A DNA stretch of 45,255 nucleotides from positions 1-45,255 of IMG/VR virus record IMGVR_UViG_3300021471_000008; one strand, 5' to 3'. The position numbers and the translations under genes are program-made. This DNA comes from a virus. The notes beneath the pieces were generated by a model. The model saw nothing but the letters and a program-made list of their open reading frames with translations, did no database searches and was not told the DNA's origin. Of the stretch, positions 38,917-44,340 are shown in pieces. Each line of letters starts with the position of its first letter. Within the stretch, counting starts at the first letter, position 1.

Positions 38917-39110
38917 CATCACCTCCTTGAAAACAACAACACGGACAGAACATATTTGTTCTGTCAAAGTTTTGGGGAAAAACCCAAAACTCACGTTGTT
39001 TTCAGTTAGAAAACAAGAACTCACGAATAAGGCATTCAACCCCATGAATGCAAAACAGTGCAATTTGGCACTAAAATTGAGTATGCTCTTTTTAGGTTTT
39101 TCATGGTTTA
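38917..39110 (+). ncRNA. Candidate structured RNA 2 or leader with 16S anti-SD sequence at its 5' end
   Basis: The predicted RNA begins ATCACCTCCTT (38918-38928), identical to the 3' end of 16S rRNA. A three-way junction follows: P1 TGAAAACAAC (38928-38937) with GTTGTTTTCA (38995-39004), P2 GACAGAACA (38944-38952) with TGTTCTGTC (38957-38965), and P3 AGTTTTGGG (38968-38976) with CCCAAAACT (38983-38991). Two more hairpins (GCATTCA...TGAATGC and AGTGC...GCACT) and T-rich sequence follow. It may be a separate RNA or the 5' leader of the gene at 39168. The opposite strand has only a 20-codon frame. Confidence 0.55.
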
Positions 39111-39135
39111 GAGTGCCTTAAGTAATCGTTTTCTA

Positions 39136-39170
39136 TTTGGTGATACAAAAATTTTTGGTGATACCAAATG
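39136..39170 (+). repeat. Duplicated TTTGGTGATAC with SD-hiding hairpin before gene 39168
   Basis: TTTGGTGATAC occurs at 39136-39146 and 39154-39164. The second copy is part of TTTGGT-GAT-ACCAAA (39154-39168), a six-pair hairpin that includes the SD GGTGAT and touches the ATG. Translation of the downstream gene may depend on opening this hairpin. Confidence 0.6.
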
Positions 39171-39767
39171 TCAGATGAACAAGCATTTATGGATTATCTC
39201 TCAATCCATAATAAAATACCCAATTTTGAGAGAATTAGCGAATGGGAAAGGCACAAACCTAGTTTTGCTCTTCCTATGGTCAGAACTCTATTTTTGCAAA
39301 CCGTCAATTTCAATTTTGGAAGTGGAAAAGATAGAAAAATGTTAGTTATTGACCACGAAAAAATCAAAGAATTATTTGATTTGAAAGTGCCTAACTACAT
39401 TTCCATTAAAATATTCAACACTAAAAGACCTATTGCTTCAATTTCTTTCATTTTTGAAGACACTTACAATAAGAGCGGTTGTAGTACTGAATTTCTACTT
39501 AATAGTCCAAAAAAGATTTTGAGTCTTTACGGATTTGCTAGACGTGAGATTTCTAAGTCTCTTTGGTCATTGATTTGGTTAGTAAAAATGTTCAATAATA
39601 CATCAATATCTATACTCAACCAAATTAAGTCCGAAAAACCAAAATCAAAGAAAACAACCGTAAAAAGCTCTGACGATGATGAACTAGGCGAAATCAAAAG
39701 CGCTTTAAAACAACTGACTTTGACTGTTCAATTGTTAGCTAATAGCGTTGTAGGTGACGAAAAATGA
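39168..39767 (+). CDS. Hypothetical protein, 199 aa
   Basis: First protein gene of the right control region. Body: a helical N-terminus (DEQAFMDYLSIHNKI), a central mixed domain (NYISIKIFNTKRPIASISF) and a basic linker (KSEKPKSKKTTVKSS) followed by a terminal helix (LGEIKSALKQLTLTVQLL) that may oligomerise. No family recognised. The SD is embedded in a hairpin. Its position near the likely origin and regulatory RNA suggests an early regulator or replication initiator, by inference only. Confidence 0.65.
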   Translation: MSDEQAFMDYLSIHNKIPNFERISEWERHKPSFALPMVRTLFLQTVNFNFGSGKDRKMLVIDHEKIKELFDLKVPNYISIKIFNTKRPIASISFIFEDTYNKSGCSTEFLLNSPKKILSLYGFARREISKSLWSLIWLVKMFNNTSISILNQIKSEKPKSKKTTVKSSDDDELGEIKSALKQLTLTVQLLANSVVGDEK

Positions 39768-39997
39768 TGAAATTGACTATAACTGTTCAAATTGATGAAA
39801 AATTGAAGCCTATCAAACACACATGCACATATGACGATGAAAAAAAATTACTAACTTTCGATATATTTGGTACTAAATTCGTTTTCGATTTAGAAAACTA
39901 CAACTATGACGCTTTAGATACTATTGTATCTCTATTTTTCAGAATAGAGAACTATGCTTTTCCTATTCCACTCAATACGACCGAATTAGCTATTTAG
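39764..39997 (+). CDS. Hypothetical protein, 77 aa
   Basis: ATG 39764 overlaps the preceding stop (ATGATGA). A small beta-rich protein (LTITVQIDEKLKP, LLTFDIFGTKFVFDLENYN) followed by a helix (ALDTIVSLFFRIENYAF). Likely co-translated with, and a partner of, the 199-residue protein. Ends before a long T-tract. Not recognised. Confidence 0.6.
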   Translation: MMKLTITVQIDEKLKPIKHTCTYDDEKKLLTFDIFGTKFVFDLENYNYDALDTIVSLFFRIENYAFPIPLNTTELAI

Positions 39998-40003
39998 TTT
40001 TAA

Positions 40004-40024
40004 TTTCTTTTTTTTTCTTTTTTT
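40004..40024 (+). terminator. T-tract terminator after gene 39764
   Basis: A run with T9 and T7 blocks interrupted by single C, beginning seven bases after the stop. Archaeal transcription ends in such T-tracts without a hairpin. Confidence 0.55.
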
Positions 40025-40094
40025 GTGAGTTCTCAAATGGTTTTTTCGTGAGTTCTTAAAAAATGCATGAAAAGCGCTTGAAATGTGTGACTAG

Positions 40095-40108
40095 GGTGAG
40101 ATCTCACC
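40095..40108. repeat. 14-base perfect palindrome GGTGAGATCTCACC
   Basis: A perfect dyad in the control region. It contains one of only three GATC sites I find in the whole window, so it is probably a functional protein-binding site kept despite strong GATC avoidance. Confidence 0.65.
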
Positions 40109-40557
40109 TTTTCATAAGTTTTACGGCTTCTAATTGATGTTTTTGAAAAATGGTTCAGTATTACCATGCTATCCCACTTCATGAAGACCGTCATGATATT
40201 AAAAACCCTTATTTTTGATGTTTTCGTGAGTTCTACATATCCTGACGTTTTTTTTTCCCCGAAAAAGTTTCGGATAACCGAAAAAATCGGCAGGGTCGCT
40301 ATGTGCTCAAATCGAACACATTGAATTTGAACGTTTTAAGTTCTGAAACTTGTATAAAATGAACTTGACTAATTAATTAACTTTTTTTTAGTTTCGGTTA
40401 GCGGTTTTTTTGACTTTGTGCTATTCTGACACACTTCTTTATTCTTCTTCAGTCACGTAATCCTAGGCTCTGTTTTAAAACAAATCGCTATTTGTTCAAG
40501 TCGTAGACTGATTAAAGCCTTGATATGATATTATATAATTTAAAAAAAAAGTTTTTA

Positions 40558-40605
40558 GAAAAAACAGCCTAAAAACAGTTTTAAAAACAGTTCTAAATAC
40601 AGTTT
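40558..40605. repeat. Four tandem 12-base iterons
   Basis: Units GAAAAAACAGCC, TAAAAACAGTTT, TAAAAACAGTTC and TAAATACAGTTT repeat with exact 12-base spacing. Iteron-like arrays commonly bind a replication initiator or repressor on one face of DNA. Confidence 0.6.
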
Positions 40606-40643
40606 TAATAATCTTTTTTAGGTTAAAGGTGTGTGTATCTGTC

Positions 40644-40681
40644 ATGCACATAACTATTATATAAAATCTGGCTATGTGCAT
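40644..40681. repeat. 9-base inverted repeat flanking a TATA-like core
   Basis: ATGCACATA (40644-40652) and TATGTGCAT (40673-40681) enclose 20 bases with ATTATATAAAATC. A further GCACATAT lies at 40689. This looks like operator half-sites around a promoter. Confidence 0.55.
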
Positions 40682-40797
40682 TTGTCCAGCACATATCTCA
40701 ACCGATGAGCCTTATACATAGTCTATGATTTTTTAAAATTCTTTGCCTATATAAAAGTTATTCTTTTGCTATGATAGGCGAAGTCTCATACAAAAAA

Positions 40798-40807
40798 CTT
40801 TAAATAC
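40798..40807 (+). promoter_or_regulatory. Promoter of the 40.9-kb gene pair
   Basis: CTTTAAATAC after CATACAAAAAA predicts a start near 40829 and a leader of about 125 bases that holds the two palindromes. The core resembles those at 42394 and 44956. Confidence 0.6.
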
Positions 40808-40855
40808 AAAGTGTTTGCGTAAGGATTATTGAAGTTTGTTGTTTCAGTGGTTTTA

Positions 40856-40880
40856 TCATATTATATTGTATATAATATGA
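40856..40880. repeat. 10-base inverted repeat in the leader of gene 40954
   Basis: TCATATTATA and TATAATATGA are separated by TTGTA. A second, near-perfect pair follows (ATATGATGAC / GTCATTATAT, 40892-40920). Either two RNA hairpins or two operator dyads. Confidence 0.6.
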
Positions 40881-40953
40881 TGAGCCCCTTTATATGATGA
40901 CGATTTCCTAGTCATTATATATATGAAACGGCATACCAAAAAAACAGAAGGAG

Positions 40954-41253
40954 TTGATTATTATTAAAAATAAATTACATCTTTATATATATAATTTGTT
41001 GAAAAAAATTAGTGACTGGTATCTTTGGATAGATAGATATTCTGTTTATCCAGACGAACCACTAATAAAAGCAGATTATGAATTTATATTTGTAGCTATT
41101 ACTTGCTCTGGAAAACTAGACACACAAGATTTATTAAAACTTGAACAATTATTAAACAAAAAATTAATAATTGAACCATTGGACTCAAAAATCTTTATAA
41201 CTATTGAAATATTCAACGGATTTAGTGATAAAAATGAACATAAAAATATATAA
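40954..41253 (+). CDS. Hypothetical protein, about 99 aa, paralogue of the next gene
   Basis: GAAGGAG ends one base before TTG 40954, so the true initiator may be one of the following in-frame ATT codons (40957, 40960 or 40963). The body reads ISDWYLWIDRYSVYPDEPLI and DYEFIFVAITCSG, and aligns with the downstream protein (WLIEADANLVYPDDPTI and EYIYISISCTF). The shared layout is helix, YPD-E/D-P turn, strand, helix, strand. No known family. Long palindromic leader. Overlaps the next gene by 20 bases. Confidence 0.55.
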   Translation: MIIIKNKLHLYIYNLLKKISDWYLWIDRYSVYPDEPLIKADYEFIFVAITCSGKLDTQDLLKLEQLLNKKLIIEPLDSKIFITIEIFNGFSDKNEHKNI

Positions 41254-41485
41254 AATATTAAAAATACTCAGTGAGTGGCTCATTGAGGCTGACGCTAATC
41301 TCGTCTATCCAGACGACCCTACAATAAAAATCGATAAAGAATATATTTATATATCTATTTCATGCACTTTTGCTGACTTACCGTCAGCAAATAAACTTGC
41401 TCATTTATTAAAAAACGACCAAATAGCCTTTGAGCCATGTGGACATAGAACAATTATTCATATTGTTCTTGATAATAATCTTTGA
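41234..41485 (+). CDS. Hypothetical protein, 83 aa, paralogue of gene 40954
   Basis: ATG 41234 follows AGTGATAAAA inside the end of the upstream gene; the longer frame from 41204 is unlikely. It begins MNIKIYKILKILSEWLIEA and contains NLVYPDDPTIKI, close to its neighbour's SVYPDEPLIKA. It ends with a strand (HRTIIHIVLDNNL). Tandem duplicates with divergence suggest a two-subunit complex. A weaker third relative lies at 43400. Confidence 0.6.
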   Translation: MNIKIYKILKILSEWLIEADANLVYPDDPTIKIDKEYIYISISCTFADLPSANKLAHLLKNDQIAFEPCGHRTIIHIVLDNNL

Positions 41486-41501
41486 TTTTTTATCCTTTTA
41501 G

Positions 41502-41526
41502 GTCACCTAGTTGTGTGCTAGGTGAC
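41502..41526 (+). repeat. Leader hairpin (9-base perfect stem) before gene 41539
   Basis: GTCACCTAG and CTAGGTGAC flank TTGTGTG, right before the SD GGAGTGAT. T-rich sequence (41480-41500) precedes it. The stem contains an AGGTGA/TCACCT pair that resembles SD and anti-SD. Confidence 0.65.
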
Positions 41527-41538
41527 GGAGTGATAAAA

Positions 41539-41700
41539 ATGGTCAGAACATCACAAGATATTTACTTTGACATTCTTAATAATATTATTAATGTCGAAGA
41601 AAAAATCGAAAAAACTAAATCAGTCAATAAACAATTCGACTTAAAAAAGAAATTAACCGAATTATATGATTTGGCTGACCAATTGGAAAAAGTATTCTAA
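41539..41700 (+). CDS. Small coiled-coil protein, 53 aa
   Basis: ATG 41539 follows GGAGTGATAAAA. A charged helical protein (DILNNIINVEEKIEKTKSV, then LKKKLTELYDLADQLEKVF) with heptad-like hydrophobics, so probably a coiled-coil dimer. No family recognised. Preceded by a strong hairpin and followed by a T-tract. Confidence 0.6.
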   Translation: MVRTSQDIYFDILNNIINVEEKIEKTKSVNKQFDLKKKLTELYDLADQLEKVF

Positions 41701-41702
41701 CA

Positions 41703-41717
41703 TTTTTCCTTTTTTTC
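41703..41717 (+). terminator. T-tract terminator after gene 41539
   Basis: T5 and T7 blocks begin right after the stop at 41700 and precede the next leader hairpin. Confidence 0.5.
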
Positions 41718-41724
41718 ATTTAAG

Positions 41725-41755
41725 GCTCTTATGGAGTGTTCAGTCACTCAAGAGC
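41725..41755 (+). repeat. Leader hairpin with bulge before gene 41777
   Basis: GCTCTT/AAGAGC (41725-41730, 41750-41755) encloses GAGTG/CACTC (41734-41738, 41745-41749). It is followed by AACCAAAAAAAA and the SD AGGTGAT. Same layout as at 42429 and 45082. Confidence 0.65.
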
Positions 41756-41776
41756 AACCAAAAAAAAGGTGATTAT

Positions 41777-42175
41777 ATGAACAAAATAAATAAAATCATC
41801 AATCTGACTCAGCACTCTGCTACTGCTGAGCAAAAGGCTGATGGAATATTCGATATTGAACCATCAATCTTTGAAGAGGTCTTTCGACCTCTGTTGAACT
41901 TCTCTGAGCGACCAAGTGCTCAAGAAGTAAGAATAAGAGCTAGACAAATAGTTCAAGCTCTGAATAGATACCTAGCTAGCAACACTGACTGCTACACCAA
42001 CCATGTCATGATTGGTGGAGCTCCATTCCTCATGGCTGACCTAGAGGATGAGCTCCGTCGAAGCCAATTCGTTCCATGCTACTCTTTCTCTAAAAGAGAA
42101 AGCGTCGAAGTAGTATTTGAAGACAAGGTAATCAAAAAATCTGTCTTCAAATATGAAGGGCTGATAGTCAAATGA
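41777..42175 (+). CDS. Conserved 'NLTQH-GGAPFLM' family protein, 132 aa
   Basis: ATG 41777 follows AGGTGAT; the frame stays open upstream, but that part overlaps a terminator and hairpin. The sequence has IINLTQHSATAEQKADGI, VMIGGAPFLMADLEDELRR and VPCYSFSKRESVE. I recognise these motifs from a family of short proteins in bacteria and phages, mostly annotated hypothetical. Conserved His and Glu residues and the GGAP loop hint at a small-molecule or nucleotide-binding site. It has more acidic and Arg residues than its neighbours, perhaps acquired by transfer. Confidence 0.6.
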   Translation: MNKINKIINLTQHSATAEQKADGIFDIEPSIFEEVFRPLLNFSERPSAQEVRIRARQIVQALNRYLASNTDCYTNHVMIGGAPFLMADLEDELRRSQFVPCYSFSKRESVEVVFEDKVIKKSVFKYEGLIVK

Positions 42176-42354
42176 GCAAACAAGCACCACAAGAATGCTT
42201 TAACTGTTTAGCATTCGACTGTCATATGTGCCCTAATCACGATATCTGGAGAACAGAAGAGTGTGACAACTGTTCTCCAGCCTTTGCCTACTGTGGACAG
42301 TGTTATGTATATCTATCTGCAGTAGCCCATTGGGAGGAGGAAGAAGATGACTAA
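42172..42354 (+). CDS. Cys-rich zinc protein, 60 aa
   Basis: ATG overlaps the previous stop (ATGA). Eight cysteines occur as CFNC, CHMC, CDNC and CGQC, enough for two zinc sites, with an acidic end (HWEEEEDD). Its coupling with the NLTQH-family gene suggests joint function. No family recognised. Confidence 0.65.
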   Translation: MSKQAPQECFNCLAFDCHMCPNHDIWRTEECDNCSPAFAYCGQCYVYLSAVAHWEEEEDD

Positions 42355-42365
42355 CTCCTCTTCTC

Positions 42366-42412
42366 TTTTTAGGGTTTTCGTTGGTCAGAAAACCTTAAAA
42401 ACATCAAAAAAC
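42366..42412 (+). promoter_or_regulatory. Repeated promoter module, copy A
   Basis: TTTTTAGGGTTT, GTTGGTCA and then a TATA-like CTTAAAAACA (42394-42403). It matches, with few changes, the stretch at 44926-44974. GGTTTTC...GAAAACC can form a hairpin. Predicted start near 42424, at the foot of the next leader hairpin. Confidence 0.55.
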
Positions 42413-42428
42413 GTCTACCAAATTGAGA

Positions 42429-42455
42429 GTTGTTGAGAATTCAGTTTCTCACAAC
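42429..42455 (+). repeat. Leader hairpin before gene 42481
   Basis: GTTGT-T-GAGAA pairs with TTCTCACAAC around TTCAGT, with one bulged T. It is followed by GAACCAAAAAA and the SD GAGGGAT. Confidence 0.65.
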
Positions 42456-42480
42456 GAACCAAAAAATAGAGGGATAAAAA

Positions 42481-43362
42481 ATGAGTATGAAAAATTTCCC
42501 CAATATTACTCTTCCCGACGGAGTGGAAGAGATTACCACTGTCTTTCAAATAGACAGTGAGTTAGCGGTGGAAAAACTCTCTAAATATGGAGTTTTTCCC
42601 ATTGACCAACACTCGTTCTATATTAAGAACAGTGGTGGGAATGTTGTTGCTACAGTTGACGTAGAGCGTAGAATAGTCTACGTTCATAGAGGAACAATAG
42701 AACAAGAAAAAGTTAAAGGACATCCAGCTATATTCTTTAAAGTCGGAAAAAGCAGACCTCTTAAAATGGCTTTTATAGCCAAATACCATGTAAAAGAACT
42801 TCAAGATGACAAGAAAATCAAAAGCAATCCTACTAAACATTATTACCAAATTTATCCTCGTGGTCTAGCTTCAGTTCCTAGACCTAGTGTAAAGCAAGCA
42901 GAAAAAGAACAATTGTCCTCTATGGTCAAAAACCTTGAGGCAATGGTAGCTTCACTGACTAAGAAGGTTGAAAACAAACAATCTTCTGACAAACCAAAGG
43001 AAGAGATTTCCTTTGAAGAAGAACAAGTAGAACAAAACAAGGAGGTTCAACCAAAAATGACTTCTGACAGAATAAACAAACTTCGCTCTGTTCTAGGAAA
43101 ACTTTCCCCAGACAGAGCATGGAACAAAATCGGATTAGCTAAAGCCAATAAAGCCAAAATCTTTGCTACCATCACCCCAAAGGGTGATTATGTAGTTGGT
43201 GTCGACATCGGGAAAAGAAATCCCGTATGGATAACCAACAAAGACCAGATTGAAGCGTTAATAGACGCTGTTGCATGGCTTAAAGGCAATCAAGAAATAA
43301 CTAATGTTGTTCTAGCTAGCTCCAAAGCTAGTTCAACAGACGACGACCAATTCCTTTTCTAA
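42481..43362 (+). CDS. Hypothetical nucleic-acid-binding candidate with acidic C-terminal tip, 293 aa
   Basis: Largest gene of the right control region, with its own promoter and hairpin leader. N-terminal domain ~1-130 is beta-rich (SFYIKNSGGNVVATVDVER). A linker carries a coiled segment (LSSMVKNLEAMVASLTKKVE) and acidic patches. A C-terminal domain (~195-275) follows (AKIFATITPKGDYVVGVDIG). The last residues, STDDDQFLF, resemble the acidic-hydrophobic tip by which bacterial SSB recruits partners. A single-strand-binding or replication-scaffold role is inferred; no family is recognised. Confidence 0.5.
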   Translation: MSMKNFPNITLPDGVEEITTVFQIDSELAVEKLSKYGVFPIDQHSFYIKNSGGNVVATVDVERRIVYVHRGTIEQEKVKGHPAIFFKVGKSRPLKMAFIAKYHVKELQDDKKIKSNPTKHYYQIYPRGLASVPRPSVKQAEKEQLSSMVKNLEAMVASLTKKVENKQSSDKPKEEISFEEEQVEQNKEVQPKMTSDRINKLRSVLGKLSPDRAWNKIGLAKANKAKIFATITPKGDYVVGVDIGKRNPVWITNKDQIEALIDAVAWLKGNQEITNVVLASSKASSTDDDQFLF

Positions 43363-43363
43363 T

Positions 43364-43388
43364 CCTTTTTCTTTTTTTTCTTTTTTTT
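43364..43388 (+). terminator. T-tract terminator after gene 42481
   Basis: Three T blocks (five, eight and eight) separated by single C. Ends at the SD AGGTG of the next gene, so any read-through would translate directly. Confidence 0.55.
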
Positions 43389-43399
43389 AGGTGTTAATC

Positions 43400-43633
43400 A
43401 TGTTTTTAGAGAACATTTTGACTAAAATTTCTAAAATTTTAGTCGATAATGATTTTTATTTTAAAGAGATGGATATAATTCTTTTTCAAGACTTTATAGA
43501 AATACAGTTTGTAACTACAGCTATTTTTAATTTGCCTTTGTTAAAAGAGTTTGAACGAGTAACTGACGAGGTAAATATATTCGTCTCTCAGAATGGATAC
43601 AAAGCTACCCTTTGTTTAACTATATGGAAGTGA
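43400..43633 (+). CDS. Hypothetical protein, 77 aa
   Basis: ATG 43400 follows AGGTGTTAATC; an in-frame codon at 43391 overlaps the SD. It begins FLENILTKISKILVDNDFYF, similar in layout to the pair at 40954/41234, then strands (DIILFQDFIEIQFVTTAIF and EVNIFVSQNGYKATLCLTIW). Possibly a third, divergent member of that family. Function unknown. Confidence 0.55.
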   Translation: MFLENILTKISKILVDNDFYFKEMDIILFQDFIEIQFVTTAIFNLPLLKEFERVTDEVNIFVSQNGYKATLCLTIWK

Positions 43634-43638
43634 TAGAA

Positions 43639-43884
43639 ATGGATTATGAAGAACGACAGAAGTTTTATAAAACTTTACTTAAATCAGAAGGGAGTATTAA
43701 AGTTACCAATATTCCATCTGATAACTGGCTTTTCTGTCTAAAATGTGGAAAGCCTATGAAACCACACAAAAACGGTGTTTTCCTTGTTGCCATACGTCAT
43801 GACCAGTTTGCTGACTCAGATGTATGGAAATGTGAAGAGTGTGACTTTAAGATTGCTCTTTCATCAAAAAGGATGGGATACTAA
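43639..43884 (+). CDS. Zinc-ribbon protein, 81 aa
   Basis: ATG 43639 follows AAGTGATAGAA. LFCLKCGKPMKPHK and, about 28 residues later, WKCEECDFKIAL give a Cys4 zinc ribbon. The N-terminal helix (YEERQKFYKTLLKSEG) is charged. Overlaps the next start by one base. No family recognised. Confidence 0.65.
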   Translation: MDYEERQKFYKTLLKSEGSIKVTNIPSDNWLFCLKCGKPMKPHKNGVFLVAIRHDQFADSDVWKCEECDFKIALSSKRMGY

Positions 43885-44039
43885 TGAAAACTTTTAAAGT
43901 AAAAATAAAAACAAATCTTTCTCTTCAAGAGTTAGAAAAGTTTCTTAATGTGACAATTAAATACTTTCTTCCAGAACTTGACGAGAAAGGAATAGTAGAA
44001 ATGGAAATAGAGGGGATTGAAGAAGATGACGAGATGTAG
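43884..44039 (+). CDS. Small acidic protein, 51 aa
   Basis: ATG 43884 overlaps the previous stop (TAATG). It begins MKTFKVKIKTNLSLQELEKF and ends with an acidic tail (EMEIEGIEEDDEM). A beta-helix-beta pattern is likely. Its end supplies the SD GAGGGGATT for the next gene. Not recognised. Confidence 0.55.
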   Translation: MKTFKVKIKTNLSLQELEKFLNVTIKYFLPELDEKGIVEMEIEGIEEDDEM

Positions 44040-44340
44040 TTTTATAATAAACGATGTCATTACTGAAATACATAAAGCAGTTAGTGATTTCCATTTAGTA
44101 GGTTACTCTTTTGATATTACATACAAAACTTTACGTATATTAATAAAATATACTAACCGTAAAGGTTTGAAACAGATAATCGAAAGACATGAAAAGGTAG
44201 AAAAGATTATAGACAAATATTATAATTACAATTTTACTTCTTGTAGAATTGTTCCTTTAGAAGACAAAGTACTTGGAATGGAAATAGTTTTTACTTTTGT
44301 AGAAGAAAAAATAGGTGTAAAAAAGCATGACGAGATATGA
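44026..44340 (+). CDS. Hypothetical protein, 104 aa
   Basis: ATG 44026 is preferred to TTG 44017 from SD spacing. It begins MTRCSFIINDVITEIHKAVS, with a basic middle (RKGLKQIIERHEKVEKIID) and a beta C-terminus (KVLGMEIVFTFVEE). The alpha/beta plan recalls other small proteins of this region. No family recognised. Overlaps neighbours at both ends. Confidence 0.55.
   Translation: MTRCSFIINDVITEIHKAVSDFHLVGYSFDITYKTLRILIKYTNRKGLKQIIERHEKVEKIIDKYYNYNFTSCRIVPLEDKVLGMEIVFTFVEEKIGVKKHDEI

Larger units (their letters stand above)
40025..40953. other. Control region, non-coding, rich in repeats (possible replication origin)
   Basis: No SD-led frame is present in 929 bases. It holds three copies of [CT]GTGAGTTCT (40024, 40047, 40225), a 14-base palindrome (40095-40108), two CCGA hairpins (40259-40273, 40278-40290), a stem AACAAAT/ATTTGTT (40479-40496), four 12-base tandem units (40558-40605), a 9-base inverted repeat around a TATA-like sequence (40644-40681), a promoter (40798-40807) and two palindromes in its leader (40856-40880, 40891-40920). 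Repeats, AT-rich blocks and a position near the divergence point suggest an origin or main switch. Confidence 0.5.

Noticed and set aside
38903-39121. Plus-strand 72-codon frame across the structured RNA
   Set aside because: Starts at a GTG in a GT repeat without SD, has poor protein character, and runs through perfect stems that explain the sequence better.
40496-40681. Minus-strand 61-codon frame
   Set aside because: Its apparent repeats are the translated 12-base iterons. No SD and no similarity.
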